Shown: positions 1-9,666 of the stretch, in pieces
How positions within the stretch are numbered: position 1 is the first letter of the stretch
Layout: each line of letters begins with the position of its first letter
DNA from: Methylocapsa sp. S129
GTDB taxonomy: Bacteria; Pseudomonadota; Alphaproteobacteria; Rhizobiales; Beijerinckiaceae
Assembly: GCF_009765995.1 (NCBI RefSeq)
Contig: NZ_LMUI01000009.1
Span: 1 to 37,550 of the forward strand
Reading direction: 5' to 3'
Length of the DNA stretch: 37,550 nucleotides
The notes under the pieces: generated by a model
Told to the model about the DNA's origin: nothing
Database searches by the model: none
The model's input: only the letters and a program-made list of their open reading frames with translations
Translations under genes and position numbers: made by a program

Positions 1-16
1 GCCATGACCCATCGCG

Positions 17-84
17 CCCCGCAACAAAAGGCGCTTGAATCACACATCGACCCTAATGGGAATCACTCGTGTGAATGCCGTAGC
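17..84 (-). repeat. 68-bp dispersed repeat, 5' copy, downstream of uvrA
   Basis: These 68 bases are the exact reverse complement of 37483-37550, by base-by-base comparison. The copy starts 22 nt after the uvrA stop codon, in the same orientation relative to uvrA as the other copy has to hppA. It holds two GANTC sites (37-41 and 60-64) and an imperfect stem (ATTCACAC with GTGTGATT on the minus strand, inner CCC/GGG). Weaker similarity (CTCCCGA-like) continues between the repeat and the stop codon. It is probably a genome-wide 3'-intergenic element; that the window ends at such repeats suggests an assembly break. Confidence 0.85.
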
Positions 85-106
85 TTCGGGAGAGGGGAGC
101 CGCGCT

Positions 107-3070
107 TTACTCGGCCGCCTCTTCGCGTCGCTTGCGTTCCGGCCTTCGCGCCAGCACGGCGCGCAGATATTCGCCGGTATGGCTGCGTTTGTTGCGCGCG
201 ATGTCTTCGGGCGTGCCCATGGCGACGACTTCGCCGCCGCCGTCGCCCCCTTCCGGACCCATGTCGATGATCCAGTCGGCGGTCTTCACCACTTCGAGAT
301 TGTGCTCGATCACCACCATCGAATTGCCCTGGTCGACGAGCTCGTGCAGCACTTCGAGCAATTTGGCGACGTCGTGGAAATGCAGACCGGTGGTCGGCTC
401 GTCAAGGATATAGAGCGTGCGCCCGGTCGAGCGGCGCGACAATTCCTTGGCGAGTTTGACGCGCTGAGCCTCGCCACCCGACAATGTGGTCGCCTGCTGG
501 CCGACCTTGACATAGCCGAGGCCGACCCGCACCAGCGTCTCCATCTTGTCGCGAATGGAGGGCACCGCCTTGAACAGCACGGCCGCCTCTTCAACCGTCA
601 TGTCGAGCACGTCGGCGATCGAGCGGTCGCGGTATTTCACCTCCAGCGTTTCGCGATCGTAACGCTTGCCCTTGCAGACATCGCAGGTGACATAGACGTC
701 GGGCAAAAAGTGCATTTCGATCTTGATGACGCCGTCGCCCTGGCACGCCTCGCAGCGCCCGCCTTTCACGTTGAACGAAAAGCGCCCGGCCTGATAGCCG
801 CGCGCCTTGGCTTCGGGCATGCCGGCGAACCATTCGCGCATCGGCGTGAAGGCGCCGGTATAGGTGGCGGGATTGGAGCGCGGCGTGCGGCCGATCGGCG
901 ACTGGTCGATGTCGATGACCTTGTCGAGTTGCTGCAATCCTTCGATGCGATCGTAAGGCGCGGGATGTTCGCTCGCGCCATTGAGATTGCGCGCCACCGC
1001 CTTATAGAGCGTGTCGATCGCCAGGGTCGATTTGCCGCCGCCGGAGACGCCGGTCACGCAAGTGAACAGGCCGAGCGGAATGGTTGCCGAAACGTCCTTC
1101 AGATTATTGCCGCGCGCGCCGACGATTTTGATCTCACGGCCCGGCTTGGCGGCGCGGCGGCGTGCGGGGGCGGGGATCGCGCGCGCGCCGGACAGATACT
1201 GGCCGGTCAGCGAATTGGGATTGGCGATGATCTCCGCCGGCGTGCCTTTGGCGACGATTTCGCCGCCGTGGATGCCGGCGCCGGGGCCGACATCGACGAC
1301 ATAATCGGCGGCGAGAATCGCATCTTCGTCGTGCTCGACGACGATCACGCTATTGCCGAGGCCGCGCAATCGCCGCAGCGTATCGAGCAGCCGCGCATTG
1401 TCGCGCTGATGCAGGCCGATCGACGGTTCGTCGAGCACATAGAGCACGCCGGTCAGGCCCGAGCCGATCTGCGAAGCGAGCCGGATGCGCTGGCTTTCGC
1501 CGCCCGACAGCGTGGCGGAGGCGCGCGCGAGCGTGAGATAGTCGAGGCCGACGTCGCGCAGGAAGGTCAGACGGTCGCCGATTTCCTTGAGGATGCGCTG
1601 GGCGATTTCGTTGCGCTTGGAATCGAGTTTCTCTGGCAGCCCGCGCGCCCAATCGACGGCGGCCTTCACCGACAGCAGGCTGACTTCGCCGATATGCTGG
1701 CCGTCGATTTTCACCGCCAGCGCTTCGGGCTTCAGGCGATAGCCTTTGCAGGCGGCGCAGGGCGTCGCGCTCATATAGCGCAAAATTTCCTCGCGCGACC
1801 ATTCGCTTTCCGTCTCGCGATAGCGGCGCTCGAGGTTTGTGACGACGCCTTCGAACGGCTTCTTCACTTCGTAAGAGCGCAAGCCGTCCTCATAGGCCAT
1901 ACGCACGTCTTCGTCGCCCGAGCCGTTGAGAATCACGTCGCGCGCTTTGGCCGGCAGTTCGGCCCAGGGGGCGTCGAGGCGGAATTTGTAATGGCGGCCG
2001 AGCGCCTCCAGCGTTTGGGCATAATAGGGCGAGGTCGATTTCGCCCAGGGCGCGATGGCGCCCTTGCGCAGGGTCAGGCGGCTGTCGGGAACGACAAGAT
2101 CGGGATCGACCTTCATCTGCGACCCGAGGCCGCCGCAGGTCGGGCAGGCGCCGAACGGATTGTTGAACGAGAACAGCCGCGGCTCGATCTCGGGAATCGT
2201 GAAGCCCGACACCGGACAAGCGAATTTCGAGGAGAACATGATGCGGCGCGGCTCGCCGCCTTCGGCGGGCGCATCGGCGAATTCGACGATCGCAATGCCG
2301 TCGGCGAGCTCCAGCGCGGTCTCGAAACTCTCGGCGAGCCGGCTCGCCATATCGGCGCGCACGATCAGGCGGTCGACCACCACGTCGATGTCGTGTTTGA
2401 ACTTCTTGTCGAGCGTCGGCGCGTCGGCGATCTCGTAGAACTCGCCGTCGATTTTCAGGCGCTGGAAGCCGCGCTTCATGAAATCGGCGATTTCCTTGCG
2501 ATACTCGCCCTTGCGGCCGCGAATGACCGGCGCGATTAGGAACAGCCGCGTGCGCTCAGGCAGCGCCAGCACGCGATCGACCATCTGCGAAATCGTCTGG
2601 CTCTCGATCGGCAGGCCGGTCGCCGGCGAATAGGGGATGCCGACGCGCGCCCAGAGCAGGCGCATGTAATCGTGGATTTCGGTGACGGTGCCGACCGTCG
2701 AGCGTGGATTCTTCGACGTCGTCTTCTGCTCGATGGCGATCGCCGGCGAAAGCCCGTCGATCTGGTCGACATCGGGCTTTTGCATCATTTCGAGGAACTG
2801 CCTGGCGTAGGCCGACAGCGACTCGACATAGCGGCGCTGGCCCTCGGCATAGATCGTATCGAAAGCGAGCGACGACTTGCCCGATCCCGACAGGCCGGTG
2901 AACACGACGAGCTTGTCGCGCGGGATCGTCAGATCGACGTTCTTCAGATTATGCTCGCGCGCGCCGCGCACTGTGATGGCGCGGCCGTCGAACAATCTTT
3001 CGACGGCGGTGACGACGGGCGCGGCGGACTTGACGCGCGCGGGCTTCTTAATGGGTTTGGGGCTCGCCAT
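107..3070 (-). CDS. uvrA: Excinuclease ABC subunit A (UvrA)
   Basis: UvrA is the damage-sensing ATPase of nucleotide excision repair; as a dimer it loads UvrB at distorted DNA in the cytoplasm. The product is 987 aa with the duplicated ABC layout: first Walker A (GLSGSGKS, about residues 59-66), CxxC zinc-binding clusters, first signature (SGGESQR) with LDEPSIGL, second Walker A (GVSGGGKS), the zinc finger starting CEAC and ending CDVC, and the second signature (SGGEAQR) with LDEPTTGL. I chose ATG 3070 because AAGG lies 5 nt upstream; a GTG at 3082 would add four residues. It is divergent from ssb, with an alphaproteobacterial LexA box between the two, so SOS control is likely. The family assignment is secure. 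Confidence 0.98.
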   Translation of the reverse strand: MASPKPIKKPARVKSAAPVVTAVERLFDGRAITVRGAREHNLKNVDLTIPRDKLVVFTGLSGSGKSSLAFDTIYAEGQRRYVESLSAYARQFLEMMQKPDVDQIDGLSPAIAIEQKTTSKNPRSTVGTVTEIHDYMRLLWARVGIPYSPATGLPIESQTISQMVDRVLALPERTRLFLIAPVIRGRKGEYRKEIADFMKRGFQRLKIDGEFYEIADAPTLDKKFKHDIDVVVDRLIVRADMASRLAESFETALELADGIAIVEFADAPAEGGEPRRIMFSSKFACPVSGFTIPEIEPRLFSFNNPFGACPTCGGLGSQMKVDPDLVVPDSRLTLRKGAIAPWAKSTSPYYAQTLEALGRHYKFRLDAPWAELPAKARDVILNGSGDEDVRMAYEDGLRSYEVKKPFEGVVTNLERRYRETESEWSREEILRYMSATPCAACKGYRLKPEALAVKIDGQHIGEVSLLSVKAAVDWARGLPEKLDSKRNEIAQRILKEIGDRLTFLRDVGLDYLTLARASATLSGGESQRIRLASQIGSGLTGVLYVLDEPSIGLHQRDNARLLDTLRRLRGLGNSVIVVEHDEDAILAADYVVDVGPGAGIHGGEIVAKGTPAEIIANPNSLTGQYLSGARAIPAPARRRAAKPGREIKIVGARGNNLKDVSATIPLGLFTCVTGVSGGGKSTLAIDTLYKAVARNLNGASEHPAPYDRIEGLQQLDKVIDIDQSPIGRTPRSNPATYTGAFTPMREWFAGMPEAKARGYQAGRFSFNVKGGRCEACQGDGVIKIEMHFLPDVYVTCDVCKGKRYDRETLEVKYRDRSIADVLDMTVEEAAVLFKAVPSIRDKMETLVRVGLGYVKVGQQATTLSGGEAQRVKLAKELSRRSTGRTLYILDEPTTGLHFHDVAKLLEVLHELVDQGNSMVVIEHNLEVVKTADWIIDMGPEGGDGGGEVVAMGTPEDIARNKRSHTGEYLRAVLARRPERKRREEAAE

Positions 3071-3135
3071 GGGAACCTTCACGGGGACAAACGAATCGCT
3101 GCGGGCGGGCTTGCGCCGCGCCGGGAGCGATGCTA

Positions 3136-3150
3136 GAACAAAAAGAGAAC
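3136..3150. promoter_or_regulatory. LexA (SOS) box between uvrA and ssb
   Basis: The sequence reads GAAC, then AAAAAGA, then GAAC: a perfect GAAC-N7-GAAC, the direct-repeat operator of alphaproteobacterial LexA. It lies 66 nt upstream of the uvrA start and 179 nt upstream of ssb, so it mainly serves uvrA, whose SOS control is known in this class. The match is seen directly; the binding is inferred. Confidence 0.8.
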
Positions 3151-3328
3151 GGTGGGAAGTCGTTCCCCTAATGTAGTGCGAAAGCGCGCTGCGCCAAATG
3201 ACGGCGGGATGCGCTGACTGTGGACAAGTGCGATCGGGGGCGGCATTGGCGGCCGCAAAGCGTTAGTTTGGGCGAAGGCTGAGCAAAGATTATGAGCGCG
3301 CGTCGTTGGACGGCGGTAGGAGAGCGAT

Positions 3329-3820
3329 ATGTCGGGCAGCGTCAATAAAGTCATTCTGGTGGGCAATCTGGGCCGCGACCCCGAGGTGCGCCGGCTCAAT
3401 TCCGGCGATCAGGTGGTCAACATCCGCATCGCGACGTCGGAGAACTGGCGCGACAAGACCACCGGCGAGCGCAAGGAAAAGACCGAATGGCATAATGTCG
3501 TGATCTTCAACGACGGCATCGGCAAGATCGTCGAGCAATATTGCAAGAAGGGCAGCAAGGTCTATGTCGAAGGCCAGTTGCAGACGCGCAAATGGACCGA
3601 CGCCTCGGGCGCCGAGAAATATACGACCGAAGTCGTGCTGCAGCGCTTTCGCGGCGAACTGACGCTGCTCGACGCAAAGGGCGGCGGCGGGGGCGAGAGC
3701 TTTGGCGGCGGCGAAGAGCGCTCGTCCGGCGGCTCCAGCTTCGGCCGCTCCTCGCCCGTCGACCGCAAGCCCGCGCTGGCGAGCGGCGGAGGGGATATCG
3801 ACGACGATATTCCGTTCTGA
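3329..3820 (+). CDS. ssb: Single-stranded DNA-binding protein (SSB)
   Basis: SSB coats single-stranded DNA during replication, recombination and repair and recruits partner proteins through its tail. The 163-residue protein has the N-terminal OB fold ([18 protein letters not shown], then the TEWHNVVIF segment, then [13 protein letters not shown]), a Gly/Ser-rich flexible linker (about residues 118-150), and the acidic partner-binding tip DDDIPF at the C-terminus. The start is supported by AGGAGAG just upstream of ATG 3329. It is divergent from uvrA. A REP-like palindrome follows 15 nt after the stop. Confidence 0.98.
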   Translation: MSGSVNKVILVGNLGRDPEVRRLNSGDQVVNIRIATSENWRDKTTGERKEKTEWHNVVIFNDGIGKIVEQYCKKGSKVYVEGQLQTRKWTDASGAEKYTTEVVLQRFRGELTLLDAKGGGGGESFGGGEERSSGGSSFGRSSPVDRKPALASGGGDIDDDIPF

Positions 3821-3835
3821 GAAGGCCGGCGCGCG

Positions 3836-3898
3836 TTTCCCTTCTCTCGCGAAGCGGGAGAAGGCGCCCGGCGGAGCCGGGCCGATGAGGGGCGGCGC
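3836..3898 (+). repeat. REP-like palindromic element, single unit
   Basis: It contains two hairpins: CTTCTCTCGC pairing (one G-U) with GCGGGAGAAG, then GCCCGGC/GCCGGGC. It ends in GATGAGGGGCGGCGC (3884-3898), which is identical to the reverse complement of 9667-9681. It therefore belongs to the same family as the composite element after gyrA. It may act as a 3' end for ssb mRNA. Confidence 0.7.
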
Positions 3899-3967
3899 TA
3901 TCCTTTGACGCTCTGGCGGCCACGGCTGCTATAGGGTACCCGTTTTGCGCTTCTAGTGGTTCGCGCC

Positions 3968-4366
3968 CTACTTCCCCGGCACAGGGCACCCCGTATCCCC
4001 CACCTCGCATTTCAGATAGGCGCCGAGCGCCTTGGTCCGCTCTGTCGTCACCGCCTCCAGGCAGATCGTGACGACCATCGGATAGATGGTGCCGCCGGCG
4101 CTGGCGGAGCTGGAGAAGGCGCATTCAGCGTCGCGATAGGCGATCCACGCTTTTTGCGCCGTGACCAGCAGCTTGGTCGTCGCCGCATCGTCCTTCAGCC
4201 GCCGGATGATTTCCTTATAGACGCTGTTGAGCGCCGCGTCGGCTTTGGCATAGGCCACGCCCGCGCATTTATCGAGGCCCTGTTGCGTCTGGTCGGCGCA
4301 ATCATCGGCGTAAGCCACCGGAACGGTTGACAATATCATCAGGATCGCAGAGGCGAACAGCCGCAT
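3968..4366 (-). CDS. Lysozyme inhibitor LprI-like periplasmic protein (DUF1311)
   Basis: This is a small exported protein of 132 aa with a signal peptide ending near AYA (residue 20). The mature part has the LprI/DUF1311 pattern: paired cysteines near the N-terminus, the AWIAYRDAEC core, a GGTIYP segment followed by an IC cysteine and an R-T-K-x-L helix. Six cysteines in the mature part suggest three disulfides, fitting the periplasm. Family members include lysozyme inhibitors of Mycobacterium and many proteins of unknown role, so inhibition of lysozyme is only a possibility. GGAG lies 7 nt before ATG 4366. It stands alone, divergent from the SDR gene. Confidence 0.85.
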   Translation of the reverse strand: MRLFASAILMILSTVPVAYADDCADQTQQGLDKCAGVAYAKADAALNSVYKEIIRRLKDDAATTKLLVTAQKAWIAYRDAECAFSSSASAGGTIYPMVVTICLEAVTTERTKALGAYLKCEVGDTGCPVPGK

Positions 4367-4472
4367 GAATGGCTCCTCATTTCGCTTGGCGGATGGAGGC
4401 GAAAACTATAGATGAAATCATGCGTTTTGCCGCTCCCGCGGTCTTTTATTCGCTGAATTCCCCTGAGGCTTC

Positions 4473-5219
4473 ATGTCCAAGACCATTCTCATCACCGGCG
4501 CCTCGCGCGGCATCGGCCGCGCCGCCGCTTTGCTGGCGGGCCGGCGCGGCTGGTCGGTCGGCGTCAATTATGTGCGCGACGAGGCGGGCGCGCTGGCGGT
4601 GGTCAAGGAGATCGAGCGCGCGGGCGGCAAGGCGGTCGCGCTGCATGGCGATGTCGCCTTCGAGGCGGATGTGCTCGAAATGTTCGAAGGCGCGGTGCGG
4701 GCGCTTGGCCCGCTCGACGGCGTTGTCGTCAATGCCGGCGTGGTCGCGCCGCGCGCGCATCTTGCCGATATGAGCGTCGAGCGCATGCGGCGCGTTTTCG
4801 ACATCAATGTGCTCGGCGCCTATGTCTGCGCGCGCGAGGCGGCGCGCCGCCTCAGCAAAAGCCTGGGCGGCGCCGGCGGCTCGATCGTCCTCGTTTCTTC
4901 CGCCGCGGCGAGGATTGGCGGCCCCGGCGAATATGTCGACTATGCCGGCTCGAAAGGTGCGATCGATACGCTGACCCTCGGGCTTTCGAAGGAACTCGGC
5001 CCCGAAGGCGTGCGCGTCAACGCCGTCCGCCCCGGCCTGATTGAGACCGACATTCATGCGAGCGGCGGCGAGCCCGATCGCGCCCAGCGCCTTGGCGTCA
5101 CCGCGCCGCTCGGGCGCCCGGGATTGCCCGACGAGGTCGGCGAGGCGATCATCTGGCTGCTGAGCGACGCCGCCTCCTATACGACCGGGGCGATCCTCGA
5201 CGTGACGGGCGGCCGCTAA
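4473..5219 (+). CDS. SDR-family oxidoreductase
   Basis: This is a classical short-chain dehydrogenase/reductase of 248 aa, a cytoplasmic NAD(P)-dependent enzyme whose substrate I cannot name. Visible motifs are the cofactor loop TGASRGIG (residues 8-15), NAG (87-89), the structural Asn111, Ser142/143, and the catalytic pair Tyr157/Lys161 in YAGSK. The C-terminus ends with the usual substrate-loop and GAILDVTGG segment. Length and motif order resemble FabG-like and glucose-1-dehydrogenase-like members, but no fatty-acid genes lie nearby. It converges on the GNAT gene, and the two stop codons sit at the edges of a shared hairpin. Confidence 0.92.
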   Translation: MSKTILITGASRGIGRAAALLAGRRGWSVGVNYVRDEAGALAVVKEIERAGGKAVALHGDVAFEADVLEMFEGAVRALGPLDGVVVNAGVVAPRAHLADMSVERMRRVFDINVLGAYVCAREAARRLSKSLGGAGGSIVLVSSAAARIGGPGEYVDYAGSKGAIDTLTLGLSKELGPEGVRVNAVRPGLIETDIHASGGEPDRAQRLGVTAPLGRPGLPDEVGEAIIWLLSDAASYTTGAILDVTGGR

Positions 5220-5232
5220 GCGCAAGGCGCTT
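5218..5232. terminator. Compact hairpin between convergent stop codons
   Basis: AAGCGC-AAG-GCGCTT is a perfect 6-bp stem with a 3-nt loop. It covers the last two bases of the SDR stop (TAA 5217-5219) and the first base of the opposing GNAT stop (5232-5234). Its position suggests a shared transcript end. It has no clear T-run on either strand, so intrinsic termination is uncertain. Confidence 0.5.
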
Positions 5233-5990
5233 CAAGCCGCGTTGGGCGCGCGCCGATAGTGGTAGCGATAAAGCTCGCTCGTCAGGCCAAGGCTGCGATA
5301 GAGCGCGCGCCCCGGCCCATTGTCGGCGGCGACCTGCAGGCAGACGTCGCGCGCGCCTTGTTCGGCGGCCCAGGCGAGCAGCGCTTTCATGATGCGCCGC
5401 CCATGGCCCCGCCCGCGCCGGCGCGGATGCGCGACCACCGATTCGCAACAGAGCAAGCGGTCGCTTACCGCGCCATAGGCGAGCGCCGCCCATTCGCCGT
5501 CCTCGCGCAGGCTGGCGAAACCCGCCGGGATCGCGATAGATCGGACGACGTCGCCGTAGATCGCAGCGTGTTCGGGTGTCTGACCCTGCAATTCAGCCAT
5601 CGCCGCGAGCCAGGCGGCGTCCGGCCGCGCCGATATCGAAACTTCCGCATCGCGCGCGCCCGGCGCAAGCGCGGCGCGCAGCGTCACGGTCTCGCCCTCT
5701 GCGACATAATTCAGGCGGGCCAGCCGTTCGTCGGCGGCCGGCGCCGCTATGCCGGGCAGGCGAAACATCGCGGGCAGCCCGCGCGCGCGATAGGCCGCCT
5801 CGCAGGCCGCGATATCCGCATCGATATTCCGCAAATCGGCGCGCGTCGGATTGGCGGAATTGGAGCGCCGCGAAACCCCCGGCGCGAAGCGCGCCAGCCA
5901 ATCGCCGCATCTCTGCTCATCGAGGGCGGGCCACGCCATTTGCAGCGCGCGCTCGACGCGCCATGCGAGAGAATTGTCACGCTCCGTCAC
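5232..5990 (-). CDS. GNAT-family N-acetyltransferase
   Basis: This 252-aa protein carries a C-terminal GNAT fold: the acetyl-CoA pyrophosphate loop reads HPRRRGRGHGRR (about residues 188-199), followed by an ALLAWAAEQGA helix and the late NGPGRALYRSLGL segment typical of GNATs. The N-terminal half is a poorly conserved extension with no motif I recognise. The acceptor substrate is unknown. The gene starts with GTG at 5990, whose GTGA overlaps the TGA of marC, so it is translationally coupled to marC and transcribed with it. Confidence 0.85.
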   Translation of the reverse strand: MTERDNSLAWRVERALQMAWPALDEQRCGDWLARFAPGVSRRSNSANPTRADLRNIDADIAACEAAYRARGLPAMFRLPGIAAPAADERLARLNYVAEGETVTLRAALAPGARDAEVSISARPDAAWLAAMAELQGQTPEHAAIYGDVVRSIAIPAGFASLREDGEWAALAYGAVSDRLLCCESVVAHPRRRGRGHGRRIMKALLAWAAEQGARDVCLQVAADNGPGRALYRSLGLTSELYRYHYRRAPNAA

Positions 5991-6613
5991 TTGCCCACCG
6001 TCAGCACGCCATTGATCACAAATTGCACGGCGAGCGCGGCGAGGACAACCCCGAGCATGCGCGTCAACACCACATTGCCGGTCGTCCCAAGCAGACGCGA
6101 GACGCGTTCCGCCATCAGGAAGGTAAGCATGCAGAGGATCATCACCAGAGCGATGATCGCCATCAGCCCGGTCAGCGCCAACCAGTCGCCGCCGGCCCGT
6201 CCGGCCAGCAGCATTGTCGCGGTGATCGATCCGGGGCCGCTCATCAATGGGATCGCCAGGGGAAACGCCGCGACATTGCGAATATGATCGATCGTCATCG
6301 CATCGCTGGCCAGCTCCTGCTTACGTTGGGCCCGCAGCTCGAAAATCATGTCGAAGGCGATATAGAACAGCAGCAGGCCGCCGGCGATCCGGAAGGCCGG
6401 AATCGAAATGCCGAGCAGGTCCATCACTGCGCCGCCGCCGAACGCGAAGGCCGCGAGAATGGCGAAGGCGATGATCGTCGCGCGCACCGCCACCTCGCGC
6501 TGCGCCGCTCTGGTCATCCCCAGCGTGAGCCCGATGAACACCGGCGCCAGCCCTGGCGGATCGAGCGTGACGAGCATGGTCACGAAAGCCGTCTTGAGAT
6601 AGTCCAGCAGCAT
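5987..6613 (-). CDS. MarC-family integral membrane protein
   Basis: This is a 208-aa protein of the MarC/UPF0056 family, inner-membrane proteins with about six helices and no agreed function (the link of E. coli marC to antibiotic resistance was not upheld). It opens with the family pattern LLDYLKTAFVTMLVTLDPPG and has the conserved mid-protein stretch FPLAIPLMSGPGSI. An open frame continues far upstream into sequence antisense to gyrA; I cut it at ATG 6613, where homology begins and the length matches the family. It is divergent from gyrA. Its stop overlaps the GTG start of the GNAT gene. Confidence 0.92.
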   Translation of the reverse strand: MLLDYLKTAFVTMLVTLDPPGLAPVFIGLTLGMTRAAQREVAVRATIIAFAILAAFAFGGGAVMDLLGISIPAFRIAGGLLLFYIAFDMIFELRAQRKQELASDAMTIDHIRNVAAFPLAIPLMSGPGSITATMLLAGRAGGDWLALTGLMAIIALVMILCMLTFLMAERVSRLLGTTGNVVLTRMLGVVLAALAVQFVINGVLTVGK

Positions 6614-6919
6614 CGCGCGGCGTTCCGTTCCCAGCGTTCTTATTGAGAAAATTGACGTGGCCGCACAACCTTTATGCGTCCGGACGGAGTTTGTCCCGGC
6701 GCCTCGCGCCCGCGCCCGTCCCGGTCGCTTCTTCTCGCTTCTCTGGCTCGATCTCCAGCGTCTTAAGGGCGGGCGGTGCGCCCGCGTTCCTGCAAATAAT
6801 TTAGCTCGTTGAAATATAACGAGAAAATCGTCATTATTTATCGCGTTCGGGAGGTGGCGGCGCGCGACGGAATCGTCTACTAAGACGCTTGAAATTTCTT
6901 GCCCTAGGATTCGCAACAC
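6614..6919. promoter_or_regulatory. marC-gyrA divergent promoter region with a 19-bp dyad
   Basis: This 306-bp gap holds no gene. It includes an AT-rich patch (about 6790-6840) in an otherwise GC-rich setting, where a promoter is expected. Inside the patch CTCGTT (6805-6810) and AACGAG (6818-6823) form a perfect dyad around a 7-nt spacer, which resembles an operator. A GATTC (GANTC) site lies at 6908-6912, directly before gyrA. No known regulator was assigned. Confidence 0.5.
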
Positions 6920-9655
6920 TTGGCCGACAATAAAGACGAGAGGCCGGCCGGCGGCGGCCCCTCCGATATCAAGCCCGTTTCGATCACCGACGAAATGAAG
7001 CGCAGCTATCTCGATTACGCGATGAGCGTGATCGTCAGCCGCGCCTTGCCCGACGTTCGCGACGGGTTGAAGCCCGTGCATCGGCGCATCCTGTTTTCGA
7101 TGCGCGAAAACAATTTCACGCCGGATCGCCCCTATAACAAATCGTCGCGCGTCACCGGCGACGTCATGGGTAAATATCATCCGCATGGCGATCTCGCGAT
7201 CTATGACGCCTTGGTGCGCATGGCGCAGGATTTTTCCATGCGCGTGCCGCTGCTCGACGGGCAGGGCAATTTCGGTTCGGTCGACGGCGACCCGCCCGCG
7301 GCGCAACGTTATACCGAGGTGCGGCTTGAAAAGGTCGCGATGCAATTGCTCGAGGATCTCGACAAGGAAACCGTCGATTTCCGTCCCAATTATGACGAGA
7401 AGGAGCTGGAGCCCGTCGTTCTGCCGGCGCGCTTCCCCAATATTCTGGTCAACGGCGCTGGCGGCATCGCCGTCGGCATGGCGACGAATATTCCGCCTCA
7501 CAATCTTGGCGAGACGATCGATGGCGCGCTGGCCCTGATGGACCGGCCCGATATGAGCTTCGAGGAACTGCTCGAAATCATCCCCGGTCCCGATTTCCCC
7601 ACTGGCGGCTCGATTCTCGGGCGCGGCGGCATCCGCTCAGCCTATGCGACCGGGCGCGGCTCGATCGTCATGCGTTCGAAAGTGGCGGTCGAAGAAATTC
7701 GTAAAGATCGCGAAGCGTTGATCGTCACCGAAATTCCCTATCAGGTGAACAAATCGACCTTGATCGAGAAGATCGCCGATCTGGTGCGCGAAAAACGCGT
7801 CGAGGGCATCTCGGACCTGCGCGACGAATCCGATCGCGATGGCATGCGCATCGTCATCGAAATCAAGCGCGACGCCGTGCCCGAAGTCGTGCTGAACCAA
7901 CTCTGGCGCTTCACCGCGATGCAATCGAGCTTCGGCGCCAATATGATCGCGCTGACGGGCGGACGCCCGCAGATGATGACGCTGAAAGACATGCTGACGG
8001 CGTTCCTCGAATTCCGCGAGGAAGTCGTCACGCGGCGCACCAAGCATCTCCTCACCAAGGCGCGCGACGGCGCGCATTTGCAGGTGGGTCTGGCGATCGC
8101 AGTCGCCAATATCGACGAAGTCATCCGCCTCATCCGCACCTCGCCCGACGCCGCCGCGGCGCGCTTCGCCTTGATGGATCGCGCCTGGCCGGCGCGCGAC
8201 ATGGCGCCGCTGGTCGCGCTGATCGCCGATCCCCGCCACGTGCTGGCGGAAGACGGCACGGTGCGCCTCTCCGAAGCGCAGGCGCGCGCGATTCTCGAAT
8301 TGCGCCTGGCGCGCCTGACCGCGCTCGGGCGCGATGAAATCGCCGACGCCTTGAACAAGCTCGCCGCCGAGATCGCCGAATATCTCGATATCTTGGGTTC
8401 GCGCGCACGCGTGATGGGCATCATTCGCGACGAACTCGTCGCGGTGAAGACGGCTTTTGCGACGCCGCGCCGCACGATCATTCTCGACAGCGACGCCGAT
8501 ATGGAGGACGAAGACCTCATCCAGCGCGAGGATATGGTCGTTCTCGTCAGCCACGGCGGCTATATCAAGCGCGTGCCGCTCTCGACCTATCGCGCGCAAA
8601 GGCGCGGCGGCAAGGGCCGGTCGGGCATGCAGACGCGCGAGGAAGATTTCGTCGCGCGGCTGTTCGTCGCCACCACGCACCAGCCGGTGCTTTATTTCTC
8701 CTCGATGGGTCAGGTCTATAAGGAAAAGGTCTGGCGATTGCCGCTGACCGCCCCGCAATCGCGCGGCAAAGCGCTCGTCAACATGCTGCCGTTGGAGACG
8801 GGCGAGCGCATCACCACCATCATGCCGCTGCCTGAGGACGAGGCGAGCTGGGAAAGCCTCGATGTGATGTTCGCCACCACACGCGGCACGGTTCGGCGCA
8901 ACAAATTGTCGGACTTCGCGCAGGTGAACCGCGCCGGCAAGATCGCCATGCGGCTCGACGAAGGCGAGTCCATCGTCGACGTGCAGATCTGTTCGGAGAA
9001 GGACGATGTGCTGCTGACCACCATGCTCGGCCAGTGCATCCGCTTTTCCGTCGATGAAGTGCGCGTGTTCAAGGGGCGCGATTCCATGGGCGTGCGCGGC
9101 GTGTCGCTCGCCGAAGGCGACAGCGTCATTTCGCTGGCGATCCTGCGCGAGTTCGACGCGACGGGCGAAGAGCGCGCGGCCTATCTCAAAATGCGCCGCG
9201 CGATGGCCGGCGAAACTGGTGAGGAAGCGGTTGTCGAGCCGGACGCGGAGGCCGCTCCCGCAGCCGATGCGCCGCTTGCGACGGACCGTTACGCGGCCAT
9301 GTCCGCCGCCGAGCAGATCATCCTCACCGTTTCAGAAAACGGCTATGGCAAGCGCTCGTCGTCGTTCGAATATCGCCTGACCGGGCGCGGCGGCAAGGGC
9401 ATCGTCGCAATGGCGGTCAATGCGCGCAACGGCAAGCTGGTCGCCTCCTTCCCGGTGGAGCATGGCGACGAAATCATGCTGGTGACCGACGGCGGCCAGC
9501 TTATCCGCTGCCCGGTCGAAGGCATCCGCGTCGCCGGCCGCGCCACCCAGGGCGTCATCGTTTTCGACACCGCTGAAAAAGAGCGGGTGGTTGCGGTCGA
9601 GCGGATATCCGAGCCGGAAGGCGAAGAGGGGACGGAGGACGAGGGGGAGGCGTAA
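6920..9655 (+). CDS. gyrA: DNA gyrase subunit A
   Basis: GyrA is the breakage-reunion subunit of DNA gyrase, forming A2B2 with GyrB to introduce negative supercoils. The 911-aa protein has the winged-helix/tower region with the catalytic Tyr131 (in AQRYTEVR), GKYHPHGD (84-91) at the quinolone-binding helix, and the GyrA box [10 protein letters not shown] opening the C-terminal beta-pinwheel. An Ala/Glu/Asp-rich insert (about residues 768-792) interrupts the pinwheel, and the tail is acidic. The residue matching E. coli Ser83 is Leu92; that matching Asp87 is Asp96. The start is TTG 6920, with AGGA about 10 nt upstream. A composite palindrome follows the gene. Confidence 0.98.
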   Translation: MADNKDERPAGGGPSDIKPVSITDEMKRSYLDYAMSVIVSRALPDVRDGLKPVHRRILFSMRENNFTPDRPYNKSSRVTGDVMGKYHPHGDLAIYDALVRMAQDFSMRVPLLDGQGNFGSVDGDPPAAQRYTEVRLEKVAMQLLEDLDKETVDFRPNYDEKELEPVVLPARFPNILVNGAGGIAVGMATNIPPHNLGETIDGALALMDRPDMSFEELLEIIPGPDFPTGGSILGRGGIRSAYATGRGSIVMRSKVAVEEIRKDREALIVTEIPYQVNKSTLIEKIADLVREKRVEGISDLRDESDRDGMRIVIEIKRDAVPEVVLNQLWRFTAMQSSFGANMIALTGGRPQMMTLKDMLTAFLEFREEVVTRRTKHLLTKARDGAHLQVGLAIAVANIDEVIRLIRTSPDAAAARFALMDRAWPARDMAPLVALIADPRHVLAEDGTVRLSEAQARAILELRLARLTALGRDEIADALNKLAAEIAEYLDILGSRARVMGIIRDELVAVKTAFATPRRTIILDSDADMEDEDLIQREDMVVLVSHGGYIKRVPLSTYRAQRRGGKGRSGMQTREEDFVARLFVATTHQPVLYFSSMGQVYKEKVWRLPLTAPQSRGKALVNMLPLETGERITTIMPLPEDEASWESLDVMFATTRGTVRRNKLSDFAQVNRAGKIAMRLDEGESIVDVQICSEKDDVLLTTMLGQCIRFSVDEVRVFKGRDSMGVRGVSLAEGDSVISLAILREFDATGEERAAYLKMRRAMAGETGEEAVVEPDAEAAPAADAPLATDRYAAMSAAEQIILTVSENGYGKRSSSFEYRLTGRGGKGIVAMAVNARNGKLVASFPVEHGDEIMLVTDGGQLIRCPVEGIRVAGRATQGVIVFDTAEKERVVAVERISEPEGEEGTEDEGEA

Positions 9656-9666
9656 ACGCTGAGGTT

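Noticed and set aside
35-2539. 834-codon plus-strand open frame
   Set aside because: It is antisense to uvrA and has no recognisable domain; long antisense frames are expected from GC-rich codon bias.
6614-7501. Long N-terminal extension of marC
   Set aside because: It runs antisense through gyrA, and MarC homology starts at the methionine at 6613.
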